Shown one piece after another: positions 9,113 through 17,791 of a stretch of DNA of 64,000 nt. Source of the DNA: Deltaproteobacteria bacterium (GTDB taxonomy: Bacteria; Desulfobacterota; Binatia; Binatales; Binataceae); NCBI GenBank assembly GCA_021831785.1, contig JAKBMB010000016.1, positions 62,001-126,000 on the forward strand, written 5' to 3'. The notes under the pieces were generated by a model, which made no database searches, was not told the origin of the DNA, and saw nothing but the letters and a program-made list of their open reading frames with translations. The position numbers were made by a program, and so were the translations under genes. Every line of letters starts with the position of its first letter. The first letter of the stretch is position 1.

Positions 9113-9670
9113 ATGAGAAGAGCAGTATCCATGCTGTTAGGGGCTGTAGTCGTAGGGATGCTTGGCGCGCAACAGGCGTCTTGCGCGGATCTGGTCGGTG
9201 GGGTGGCGGACACGCAAGCGCGCCCCATTCCTGACGTCAAAATCGTAGTTAACGACATGACAGGCAAGGTTGTCGGCGAGGCGCAGACCGATTCATGGGG
9301 CCAGTATCGCATCGCCGGGCTTAGACCCGGAACCTACAACTACGTTTTGGACCCGGTTACCTCGGGCTTTAAAGGCGGAGATGCGGTTGCCTACCTCGGT
9401 CCTAACGGGATGACCACTAACTGGAACGTCTCCACCACAACGCCATCTGTCGCTTCGGGCAGCGAAGGCGGGGAATTGACGGTTCCGCACGACCCCCCCG
9501 GTTCATTGCCCCTGCGTCTAAGGGCAGACCCGGTGGGCGTTGACCGGCAAAAAATCCTTGAACAAATTGCGAAAGACCGACAAAGAATTTCGCAAGAAAT
9601 CCCGGCGGCGAGAGAGAAGCTCCTGGCAGAAATCCAAAAAATTCGCCAAGCTGTCAGTCCGAGCCTTTAA
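9113..9670 (+). CDS. Secreted Cna-B / carboxypeptidase-regulatory-like protein
   Basis: A 185-residue protein with a clear signal peptide (AVSMLLGAVVVGMLGAQQASCA, cleavage after about residue 25). Residues 26-90 form a Cna-B-like or carboxypeptidase-regulatory-like beta sandwich (DLVGGVADTQARPIPDVKIVV...GQYRIAGLRPGTYNYVLDP). The C-terminal 45 residues are charged and likely helical (QKILEQIAKDRQRI...KLLAEIQKIRQ), perhaps a short coiled coil. A strong ribosome site (GAGGAGAG) precedes the ATG. It lies between the antiterminator and the export lipoprotein gene, so a periplasmic or surface role in polysaccharide export is likely by context only. Confidence 0.7.
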   Translation: MRRAVSMLLGAVVVGMLGAQQASCADLVGGVADTQARPIPDVKIVVNDMTGKVVGEAQTDSWGQYRIAGLRPGTYNYVLDPVTSGFKGGDAVAYLGPNGMTTNWNVSTTTPSVASGSEGGELTVPHDPPGSLPLRLRADPVGVDRQKILEQIAKDRQRISQEIPAAREKLLAEIQKIRQAVSPSL

Positions 9671-10012
9671 ACTCGGCGCAGCGAAGTTCTCAACCAACCG
9701 TCAAATAGTTGCGCCGGCCGCATCAGCCGCAACGTCACCCGTTGGCGCGTGGGTAGCATGATCAGCCGTTGGACCGCGGTCGGTTCGGTCCACGCTGAGT
9801 AAGGGTTTCACCGCTTCCAGGGCTATCGCCAGCTGCGGCCGCTCGCTCGCTCTCTGCGTGCGCAAGCCTCGGAGCTTGACGCAACTGTGGAGACCGCGCA
9901 GCAACGCCTACTATCACCGCTACCTTCAAGTTCAACACCCAACGGAACATCGGCGAAAAGTCTGGGCGGCGGCGGGTCCTCGTGCAAGCCTGCCTAATAC
10001 AAGGGCGTTCCC
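9671..10012. other. Intergenic stretch before the export lipoprotein gene
   Basis: I see no gene, repeat or convincing terminator in this 342-base stretch. Reading frames across it lack family motifs and any coding-like start. Confidence 0.4.
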
Positions 10013-11302
10013 ATGAGCCTTTGTGACGCGCGGGGTGCGAGCCGATGGAAGAAATTCGTGCGGTGCTATCTCTTGTTCGCGCGACATCATCGCGCGCCGT
10101 CGATTCTGTGGGCCAAGCTGTTCGCCCTGGCGCTGGCGTGTTGGTGGGCGAGCGCCTGCAGCCAGAGTGCGGCCCCCGAAAGGACCAGCCAAAGATCAGA
10201 GAGACTCGAAGCCGCGCCGGTGGGTGGGAGCACCGGAAATAAGGGTAGGCTAGAAGACCTGCGCGTGCAGCGCAGCAAAGATGCCTTCTCAAATAAATTG
10301 GCGATCGGTCCAGGGGACGTAATCAAGGTAACGGTGCCCGGTGTTCCCGAGCTCGACAGGTTCAAAGTTCGTGTTTCAGCGGACAACACGATTTCACTGC
10401 CGCTGGCGGGCGTTGTGCCGGTTAGTGGCATGACGGAAGAGGCCGTGAGAGAAGCGCTTTACAAGCGGCTCGAAAAACCCATGAAAAACCCGGATGTGCA
10501 GGTCTTCGTCGACGAATACCACAGCCGACAAGTGGCGGTTGTGGGTATGGTGCAGAAGCCGGGGCTGCACAGCATAACCAGCCGCACTGACACCATCCTC
10601 GATATGATAGGCCGGGCCGGCGGCATGACCGAGAACGCGAGCTCTCGGATCCTTTTTATCCCGGCATCTTCGTCCACAAGTTTCCAGCAGCTGGCCGTCG
10701 CAAAGACTGCGGCGGCATCCGCCGAAGAGGCTCCCGGCGCAGTCGAGCCGATGCGCTCGGCTTCGAACGGGCGCAAGCGCCAGTCGGCGGACAAGCCCGA
10801 CCGAGTAGCGCCCGAGCCGATCCGAGGGAACTCGTTGCCCGCCTCCAGCGCGGGTCAAAGTCGGCTGCTGTTGCTACCGGGGGCAATCGATCCGATCGAG
10901 ATTGACCTGACAAACGCCGCACGTGAAAGCGAGCTCGACGTTCCGGTGCGGCCGGGCGACACAATCATTGTGCCCGCAGCGGGAGAGGTCATGGTCGACG
11001 GGTGGGTGGCTAATCCCGGCGCTTTCCGCATCGTGCCGGGAATGACTGCGCTGAGCGCGGTCTCAGCCGCAGGCGGCGCGCTGTTCAGTCAGATGGCTGA
11101 GGTGCTGCGGACCAATCCCCACGGCAGCCGGAGCTCGATACCGATTGACCTGGCCAAGGTAAAAGCTGGAGAGGAACCCGATGTTCCGGTACAGGCGGGC
11201 GATGTTGTTTTCGTAAAGCGTTCAGCGACCGGCGCCATCCCATATGCGTTCTATGAGATCTTCACGAAATTTGGTGCGGGCGTGTTCATGCCAGTGCCCT
11301 GA
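10013..11302 (+). CDS. Wza-like outer-membrane polysaccharide export lipoprotein (PF02563/SLBB)
   Basis: Wza-type proteins form the outer-membrane channel of Wzx/Wzy-dependent export. The 429-residue product has a hydrophobic helix and lipobox (CWWASAC, Cys near residue 49), after an unusually long cationic N-terminus. Residues about 97-185 are the export domain (IGPGDVIKVTVPGVPELD, VRVSADNTISLPLAG, MTEEAVREALYKRL, NPDVQVFVDEY). Two SLBB-type segments follow: VAVVGMVQKPGLHSI...GGMTENAS and VMVDGWVANPGAFRIVPGMTALSAVSAAGG. Between them is a low-complexity insert (about 225-290). ATG 10013 is the only in-frame ATG before the lipobox. The BY-kinase gene follows after 8 bases. Confidence 0.88.
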   Translation: MSLCDARGASRWKKFVRCYLLFARHHRAPSILWAKLFALALACWWASACSQSAAPERTSQRSERLEAAPVGGSTGNKGRLEDLRVQRSKDAFSNKLAIGPGDVIKVTVPGVPELDRFKVRVSADNTISLPLAGVVPVSGMTEEAVREALYKRLEKPMKNPDVQVFVDEYHSRQVAVVGMVQKPGLHSITSRTDTILDMIGRAGGMTENASSRILFIPASSSTSFQQLAVAKTAAASAEEAPGAVEPMRSASNGRKRQSADKPDRVAPEPIRGNSLPASSAGQSRLLLLPGAIDPIEIDLTNAARESELDVPVRPGDTIIVPAAGEVMVDGWVANPGAFRIVPGMTALSAVSAAGGALFSQMAEVLRTNPHGSRSSIPIDLAKVKAGEEPDVPVQAGDVVFVKRSATGAIPYAFYEIFTKFGAGVFMPVP

Positions 11303-11310
11303 ATAGCAGC

Positions 11311-13617
11311 GTGCAAGAACTGTCCCCATACTTCATTCAGCGCGAGCCTTATCCAGGCTCGCCGACCGGCTATAGCGCATCGCCTGCCGAAGAGCCTGGG
11401 CTTCGCGACTATTGGGTCGTAATCCGTAAACACCTGCGCCTCATTGGAGCATTGTTCCTAGGCGCGGTGGGCCTTACCGCCCTGGTGGTTTTCAATCTCA
11501 CGCCGGTCTACACGGCGCAGAGCATCTTGCTGATCGAATCCCAGACGCCCCGGGTTTTGGACCCAAGGGAACCAGCCACCGAGCCGCCGCCATCGGCGGA
11601 TCACGACTACTACAAGACACAGTACGACATTCTCAGGAGCCGCGGTCTCGTGGCGAATGTGATTAGCGAGTTGAACCTTGCCGACGAGCCACTTTTCAGT
11701 GAAAACGGTTCGGCGAAGGGGCTGATATCGGAATGGTGGAGCGGGTTCAGAGGCCGGCTTAAACAGCTCCTTGAGCCGCCGGCCAATGTGGTGGAAGACT
11801 CGGAAATGTCGGGAGTGCCGTCCGGTGTCATCGACGCGTATTTGGAAAGACTCCAGATCGAACCGCGATTTGGCACAGAGCTGGTGGTGGTGGCTTTCAG
11901 CACCCCCGATCCCGAGCTTTCGGCCCGGATCGTAAACGCGCACGTCGGCGCTTACATCCACCGCGGCATGGAGCTCAAGGCTGATGCGGCAAAGAACGCG
12001 GGACAGTTCTTGTCGGGTAAGCTCACTGAGCTCAAGGACCGGGTGGAGAAATCGGAAGCAGCGCTGAACGCCTACCGGCGCGAGCACGGGGTGATCACCT
12101 TCTCGCTGAGTGAAAATAGCCGGGGCGAAATGCTGGAGCAGCGGCTTACAAACCTCAACAACATTATCGCCAAGATACAAGCGGAACGCATCGCGCTTGA
12201 GGCGCAACATGAGCTGATTCGCAGGGGCGAGGCGGATTCGCTGCCGGCTGTGATGCAAAACTCGCTCATTCAGACCCTTAAACAGCAGGTGGCGCAGCTC
12301 GCGGCCCAATACGCGGCTATGCGCAACCAGTTCAATTCGGGCTACTATCAACCGCTGGATAACCTCAAGGCAAAGCTGGACCAAAGCCGCACGCAACTGG
12401 CGCAGGAAATCAATCGTGCGGCGCATGAGGTCGAATCCGAGTACAGTGCCGCAACCGCGCGGGAGCGGATGCTGGAGCAGGAAATTGCGAGCGTCAAGTC
12501 ACAGGCGCTCGCCCTGAACGACGCGTCGCTACAGGATGCGGTGCTGGTACGCCAGGTAGATGCAAGCCGCAATCTCTACAAGAGCGTCCTTGAGCGCGTG
12601 CGCGAACTGGACGTTTCGGCTGACGCCCCGGCTTCGAACGTCTCGGTGGTGGACCGGGCCGCAGCGCCGCACGGCCCCTCGAGCCCGAAAAAGCTTTTTA
12701 GCCTTGAACTTAGTGGTTTTCTAGGACTTATCGGCGGGCTCGGCCTCGCCTTCTTCTTGGAATTTCTCGACGATCGGCTCAAAAGTTCCGAGGAGATCGA
12801 GCGTGAGCTTCAGCTCCCGAGTCTCGCGTTGGTGCCGGACTTCAGAAAACTCGTTTACAGCGGCTACGGGCGGTCTTTGGTCGGGAAACAGGCCGCAGAG
12901 GTGCCGGAGGTGAGCGCGAAGAAATACGGCACCGAAGAGGTCATGGTATCGCCGCAAGGCCGGTCACTCGCAGGCGGGATTTATCATACGATCTGCACGG
13001 CGCTGCTATTTTCACGGGCTGGTAAAACACCGAACAGCGTATTGATCACGAGCGCCGTGGAAAGCGAGGGCAAGACGGTGACGGCGCTCAACGTGGCGAT
13101 AGCCTTCGCGCAGATGGGCGGTAGGGTGTTGCTGGTTGACGCCGACCTCCACAAGGCGCGATGCCATAAAATCCTCGGCCTCGAAAATCATTCGGGGTTG
13201 AGCGACGTACTCACCGGTCAAAAGCAGCACGAAGAGGTCATCCACCAGACCGCAACGGGCTTGTTTTTTCTAAGCGGCGGGTCGGACTGTCCGAATCCGA
13301 CCGCGCTGCTGGGTTCTACTACGATGCGCGATCTGCTTGTCCGCCTGTGCGAGGAATATGATCGCGTGGTGCTCGACTCGCCGCCGGTGATGCCGGTCGG
13401 TGATGCGACCGCGCTGGCGGCCTTGGCTGACGGTGTACTTCTGATCGCCGGCGCCTCAACTTCCAAGAGAATAGTGCGACAGGCCTGCACACGACTCCGG
13501 CACGTAGGGGCGAAGATTTTCGGGGTCGTTCTGAACCGTGTCGACGCGGCGAGTGTCGATTTTTATTACTACAATCCCTACAAGTCGTCTTATTACGGCA
13601 AAGATTCAGCGCAATAA
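11311..13617 (+). CDS. Wzc-like polysaccharide co-polymerase with BY-type tyrosine kinase domain
   Basis: These inner-membrane proteins set chain length and drive export through cycles of tyrosine phosphorylation. The 768-residue product has a Wzz domain with a first membrane helix (LIGALFLGAVGLTALVVF, about 47-65), a long coiled-coil periplasmic part (about 220-430), a second helix near 470-490, and a cytoplasmic kinase. Walker A is SAVESEGKT with Lys588, Walker A' is VLLVDADL, Walker B is VVLDSPPV. The tail holds a tyrosine cluster (FYYYNPYKSSYYGK), the usual autophosphorylation site. Start is a GTG 8 bases after the export lipoprotein gene. The stop TAA (13615-13617) is in frame with the next gene. 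Confidence 0.92.
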   Translation: MQELSPYFIQREPYPGSPTGYSASPAEEPGLRDYWVVIRKHLRLIGALFLGAVGLTALVVFNLTPVYTAQSILLIESQTPRVLDPREPATEPPPSADHDYYKTQYDILRSRGLVANVISELNLADEPLFSENGSAKGLISEWWSGFRGRLKQLLEPPANVVEDSEMSGVPSGVIDAYLERLQIEPRFGTELVVVAFSTPDPELSARIVNAHVGAYIHRGMELKADAAKNAGQFLSGKLTELKDRVEKSEAALNAYRREHGVITFSLSENSRGEMLEQRLTNLNNIIAKIQAERIALEAQHELIRRGEADSLPAVMQNSLIQTLKQQVAQLAAQYAAMRNQFNSGYYQPLDNLKAKLDQSRTQLAQEINRAAHEVESEYSAATARERMLEQEIASVKSQALALNDASLQDAVLVRQVDASRNLYKSVLERVRELDVSADAPASNVSVVDRAAAPHGPSSPKKLFSLELSGFLGLIGGLGLAFFLEFLDDRLKSSEEIERELQLPSLALVPDFRKLVYSGYGRSLVGKQAAEVPEVSAKKYGTEEVMVSPQGRSLAGGIYHTICTALLFSRAGKTPNSVLITSAVESEGKTVTALNVAIAFAQMGGRVLLVDADLHKARCHKILGLENHSGLSDVLTGQKQHEEVIHQTATGLFFLSGGSDCPNPTALLGSTTMRDLLVRLCEEYDRVVLDSPPVMPVGDATALAALADGVLLIAGASTSKRIVRQACTRLRHVGAKIFGVVLNRVDAASVDFYYYNPYKSSYYGKDSAQ

Positions 13618-13785
13618 CGGCGCCGGCGCTTTACGCCCGCAGAGCGACATATAGAGCCGCACGCAAATGGCGGCTCGAGCATCCTGGCCCACGGGTTCGA
13701 CCAAACGATCGCGTGGGGGGTAGCGAGTCTTATTCTGTTCACGCCCCTTGCGGTTGGGTCGGTTGAACCGTGGGCGTTCGCCGCC

Positions 13786-16443
13786 ATGGAGGCGGTGATT
13801 TTTCTGCTCGCCGCCGCCTGGATGTTGAGGCTCCTGCTTATTGAAGCGGGCACGTTCGGATTGCGCGGCGGGGTCCTAAGCACAGTGTTGCCGGTTGCGC
13901 TTCTCGCCGGCCTGGTGGCTTTTCAATTGGCGCCGCTACCACCCGCGTTCGAGCGTATTATTTCCCCATCGACGTTTGAGCTCTACCAAAAGAGCTTGCC
14001 GGGTTGGCCGGAGCGGCCGGTCTATAACACACCGCTACCGGTCAGGGCGCATTCAGCAGATGAAGTGGTTCTGCTCCCGAGCCGAAGCGAGGTCGCCTTA
14101 GGCGCTCGCATCCCATTTGCTACGAATGGCGAGCAGGAGGCCTCCCCGCCAAACTTGGGCCATAGCCTCGGAAAGAAAATCATTGCCATCTGGCGTCCGC
14201 TTTCGGTGGCTGCATCGCTCACCCGGCCGGCCCTGCTCAAGCTTGTTTCGTACCTGTGCCTGTTCCTTTTGGTAGCGTCGTATCCCTTCGGCGAAAGCGT
14301 TCAACGGGGCTTTGGCCGAAGGCTGCTGCAAGCCGCGCTACTGGCCGGCGTTGTGGTCGCAACGCTTGCACTGGTTGAGCGGGCTTTTCCCAACGGGAAA
14401 GCGCTTTGGGTTTTTGTTCCATATGACTGGGGAAAAGGGGACCCATGGGGCTTGCGTGCAACGGGGCCGTTCGCCAACCCCGACCATCTCGCCAATTACC
14501 TGAACCTTGTACTACCGATTGCCTTGGTGGGGTTCTTCCTGCCCGCTGCTCTCACTACCCGGCGTCCCAGAGCAACGCGATTTTCCTGCGCGGCAGCGGT
14601 CATTCTCATAGCCGGCGCCCTTCTCTTAAGTTCTTCGCGTGGCGGATGGCTGGGCGCGCTGGTTGGTTTTGCAGTTCTGGCGGGGCTCTGGCCTCGGACA
14701 ACCCAACACGGTCGTTTTCCCCGCGCGGCCGGAATGGCTGCGGGCGCGAGCTTGGGACTGTTTGTACTACTGGTGCTTTTGTTTGTTGGCCCCGGGGGCC
14801 GGACCCAAGTCGATGTACGTCTTAAGGCAACGGTAACGCAGGACAGTCTTGTGGCCCGCCAGAAGTCGGCTGAGGTTTCTCTGAGGATGGTGCGGGATTT
14901 TCCGCTCTTCGGCGTTGGGCTCGGCTGCTGGCCGGAAGTCTTTCCTCGCTACCGTAAGCCGCCCTGGTTGCCGGTGTTCTGGAACGCTACGCATAACGAC
15001 TACGTTCAGATAGCCAGCGAAACGGGCCTGCTGGGCTTTGGCCTACTGGTTTGGTTCTTCGCTGCCGCGCTTGGCCAAGTTTGGCGCGGCATACGCGTGC
15101 TCAAGCCCGAAGTTGCGGCGTTGGTGACCGCATGCGTTGCCGGCATAGGCGCCGCCGCGGTGCATGAATTTGTCGACTTTCCCCTCCAGATTCCGGCCAA
15201 CGCCCTGCTGTCGACGGTGTTGCTGGGTCTTGCGTTGCGTCTGACGGGTCATGAGCGTTTGCAGCCGTCTGGCAGCGGTGGCAGAAAGACGAAACTGATA
15301 TGCGCGTTTGGACTGATTTCAGCCCTTGCGCTGACCGTTGCGGCGGTCACGCAGAAAAAGGTTCCCTATCCATACGACTTGAAACAGCCGGCGACTTTGG
15401 CGCAAGCCTACTCCCTGGTCAACGCGCATCCGGCCAACGCGAGCGTCCACCTGACGCTGATAAGCGCCATGGGCGAAGGAGCACCGCTCAAGCGCCGAAT
15501 GGAGGAGGTCCGGGCGGCGGTTTGGCTTGAGCCAATAAACCCTCTGGCCCGCGACCTCTACGCGCAGACTCTGCTGCGAGCGAATGCTAGGGATCAAGCG
15601 CTAAACGAAATTACCCGCGCGGTATCTTACTCGCCGGCGCTCGACAGCCACTTCTATCTGGAGCCGAGAATGATTCCATGGCTCTCATCGGCAGAGCGAG
15701 AAGCGGTGGAGCAAGGCTTTCAGGCCGCGGTTGCCAATCGTTACGACGGCGCTGTTCAGAACTTCGCGAGTTACTACGACGTTCTCGGAAACTTCCCTGC
15801 CGAAGCCGCCGTGTATGAGAAAGCGGCGGCGAGCGCACAGGATCGCGCGCAGCGCGCAGAATATTTCGCAGAGGCCGGAACCGTATACGCGAAAGCCAGT
15901 GAGCCAAAGAAGGCCGAAGCGGCCTTGCGCTCAGCGGCAGCTTCGACGCCCGAAGACTCGACACCCTATGTAGAACTGGTCTTGCAGGTGTTCGCACCGC
16001 AGAAGAAAGTCGCGGCGGCAAAGGCCGCGGTCGCACAAGGGATAGAGCAGGGCGCTGACCCTTTCAAGCTCTACCTCGCGCTGGCCGCGGCGGCGCAGAC
16101 ATCGGGAGACAGCAGCGAGGCCCGAGAGGCGCTGCACAAGGCGGTGGCTTTGCGGCCCTCGAGCTTTGAAGCCGTAATGCGCATGGGTCTGCTGGAGCTT
16201 GCGAACAGCCGATTCGACCAAGCGGCGATCTGGTTGCAGAGGGCGACACGGCTCAATCCGGGTTCGGCTGACGCCTTCTACAACCTCGCGCTTGCCGATG
16301 AGGGCGCCTACGAATATTTCGCAGCCGACAAAGCTTATCAGCGGGCGCTTGGTCTTGCGCCAACCGACGCCGGCCTTAGGGCGCATTACGCTGCGTTCCG
16401 CCAGAAGCTCGCCCAAAGCGAGCGTGAAACGCTCAAGCCGTAG
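13786..16443 (+). CDS. O-antigen ligase/polymerase (Wzy_C family) with C-terminal TPR repeats
   Basis: A multi-pass membrane protein of at least 885 residues that would polymerise or ligate lipid-linked glycan units in the periplasm. The Wzy_C core is seen as TGPFANPDHLANYLNLVLPI and later GVGLGCWPEVFPRYR...ATHNDYVQIASETGLLGF, with the conserved His in HNDY. The last 320 residues form several TPR units (ALHKAVALRPSSFEAVMRMG, WLQRATRLNPGSADAFYNLA). The ATG at 13786 falls after what looks like the true first helix (WGVASLILFTPLAVGSVEPW); the frame is open back to 13618, directly after the kinase stop, but has no ATG, GTG or TTG there. The real start is therefore unclear. Confidence 0.85.
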   Translation: MEAVIFLLAAAWMLRLLLIEAGTFGLRGGVLSTVLPVALLAGLVAFQLAPLPPAFERIISPSTFELYQKSLPGWPERPVYNTPLPVRAHSADEVVLLPSRSEVALGARIPFATNGEQEASPPNLGHSLGKKIIAIWRPLSVAASLTRPALLKLVSYLCLFLLVASYPFGESVQRGFGRRLLQAALLAGVVVATLALVERAFPNGKALWVFVPYDWGKGDPWGLRATGPFANPDHLANYLNLVLPIALVGFFLPAALTTRRPRATRFSCAAAVILIAGALLLSSSRGGWLGALVGFAVLAGLWPRTTQHGRFPRAAGMAAGASLGLFVLLVLLFVGPGGRTQVDVRLKATVTQDSLVARQKSAEVSLRMVRDFPLFGVGLGCWPEVFPRYRKPPWLPVFWNATHNDYVQIASETGLLGFGLLVWFFAAALGQVWRGIRVLKPEVAALVTACVAGIGAAAVHEFVDFPLQIPANALLSTVLLGLALRLTGHERLQPSGSGGRKTKLICAFGLISALALTVAAVTQKKVPYPYDLKQPATLAQAYSLVNAHPANASVHLTLISAMGEGAPLKRRMEEVRAAVWLEPINPLARDLYAQTLLRANARDQALNEITRAVSYSPALDSHFYLEPRMIPWLSSAEREAVEQGFQAAVANRYDGAVQNFASYYDVLGNFPAEAAVYEKAAASAQDRAQRAEYFAEAGTVYAKASEPKKAEAALRSAAASTPEDSTPYVELVLQVFAPQKKVAAAKAAVAQGIEQGADPFKLYLALAAAAQTSGDSSEAREALHKAVALRPSSFEAVMRMGLLELANSRFDQAAIWLQRATRLNPGSADAFYNLALADEGAYEYFAADKAYQRALGLAPTDAGLRAHYAAFRQKLAQSERETLKP

Positions 16444-16493
16444 ACAAAGCTTTTCCCGAACTCGCTAGATCTGATTTTGAGGACTGAGCGCAA

Positions 16494-17789
16494 GTGCGAG
16501 TCCTGGTGTTGGGGATTAACTATTGGCCCGAGCAGACCGGTATTGCGCCGTTTACGACCGGACGCTGCGAATATCTGGCCGCTCGCGGCCACGAAGTGAC
16601 CGTCTGTACGGCACTGCCGTATTACCCCGAGTGGCGGGTGCCACCCGCCTACCGGCGGCGGTTCTTGGTCCGCGAGGAGCGCAACGGCGTAACGATTCTG
16701 CGCTCTCGCATCTATGTACCAGAGCATGCAAATCCATTGCGGCGAGTCCTGCACGAAGGCTCATTCGTGCTCGCCTCACTGCTGCGAGCTTTTGGGCAGA
16801 GAAAACCCGACCTGATGATGGTGGTGTCTCCGCCTCTGGGGCTTGCGTTTCCGGCACTGATGTTGAGCCGCCGATGGCGTGTCCCCTACGTCTTCCACGT
16901 GCCCGATCTACAGCCCGACACCGCACTCGATCTCGGAATGCTCAGCGCAGGACGGGTGGCACGTGTACTGTACGCGGTTGAGCGGCTTGCGTACCGCAAC
17001 GCGGCCCTGATCTCTACGCTCACAGAAGCGATGCGCCAGCGGATTATCTCGAAGGGAATAGCAACGGATAAGGTGAAGCTGTTTTCCGATTGGGCCGCCC
17101 CTGAGCTTTTCACAATCCCGCTTGAAGATGGAGGAGCGCGTTTCCGCGCAGAGCACGGTTTCAACGGTGCGTTTCTCGTCCTTCACGCGGGGAACATGGG
17201 GGTCAAACAGGGTCTAGATGTGGTACTTGGCGCGGCCGAGCTTTCGCGCGCCGCCGGCGGACTGACCTATCTTCTGGTGGGCGATGGCGCCGCCCGGCCG
17301 ACGCTGGAGGCGCGCGCCGGGGCTGCGAAGCTGTCCAATGTCCATTTCATGCCGCTTCGGCCGCGCGCCGAGTTCATGGACTTGCTGGCCGCCTCCGACG
17401 CCTGTCTCATCACGCAGCAGCGGGTGGTTGCGGACATCGTATTTCCGTCGAAGACGCTGACCCTGATGGCGGCCGGCCGTCCGATAATCGCGTCGGTAAG
17501 CGCTGGCAGCGAGGTGGCGCGCGTCGTTAGGGAGGCGCGCGCCGGGATCGTCGTGGAACCGGAAGACGCTCACGCGCTTTTGCAGGCGATTAGCACGCTG
17601 CGCAGCGAGCCGCGGACGAGACGCACCATGGGCGTGCGCGCCCGCGGCTATGCGCGGGTGCGATGGGATCGCGGCCGAATTTTAGCCGCCACCGCGGCGG
17701 AGCTTGCGGCAGTGGCGAGACCATCAACCGAACCGCGCCGCGAGCGGCCAGGCGAAATCCCGGCTCAGCCGGTTGAAGAGGAGAACTGA
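16494..17789 (+). CDS. GT4 glycosyltransferase, WcaI-like
   Basis: A 431-residue GT-B glycosyltransferase. The N-terminus (VLVLGINYWPEQTGIAPFTTGRCEYLAARGHEV) and the ALPYYPEWRVPPAYRRR stretch are typical of the WcaI group of colanic-acid type transferases. The C-terminal half has LHAGNMGVKQGLDVVL and ADIVFPSKTLTLMAAGRPIIASVSAGSEVARVV, the GT4 nucleotide-sugar binding region. GTG 16494 is chosen because the conserved strand starts at once and GAGGA lies about 14 bases upstream. The epimerase gene begins 2 bases after its stop, so they share a transcript. Donor and acceptor sugars are unknown. Confidence 0.9.
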   Translation: MRVLVLGINYWPEQTGIAPFTTGRCEYLAARGHEVTVCTALPYYPEWRVPPAYRRRFLVREERNGVTILRSRIYVPEHANPLRRVLHEGSFVLASLLRAFGQRKPDLMMVVSPPLGLAFPALMLSRRWRVPYVFHVPDLQPDTALDLGMLSAGRVARVLYAVERLAYRNAALISTLTEAMRQRIISKGIATDKVKLFSDWAAPELFTIPLEDGGARFRAEHGFNGAFLVLHAGNMGVKQGLDVVLGAAELSRAAGGLTYLLVGDGAARPTLEARAGAAKLSNVHFMPLRPRAEFMDLLAASDACLITQQRVVADIVFPSKTLTLMAAGRPIIASVSAGSEVARVVREARAGIVVEPEDAHALLQAISTLRSEPRTRRTMGVRARGYARVRWDRGRILAATAAELAAVARPSTEPRRERPGEIPAQPVEEEN

Positions 17790-17791
17790 CT

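Noticed and set aside
13117-13128. GGCGGTAGGGTG, very close to the RfaH ops element
   Set aside because: It lies inside the BY-kinase gene where it encodes the conserved GGRV before Walker A'. An ops site should be in a leader. Chance match.
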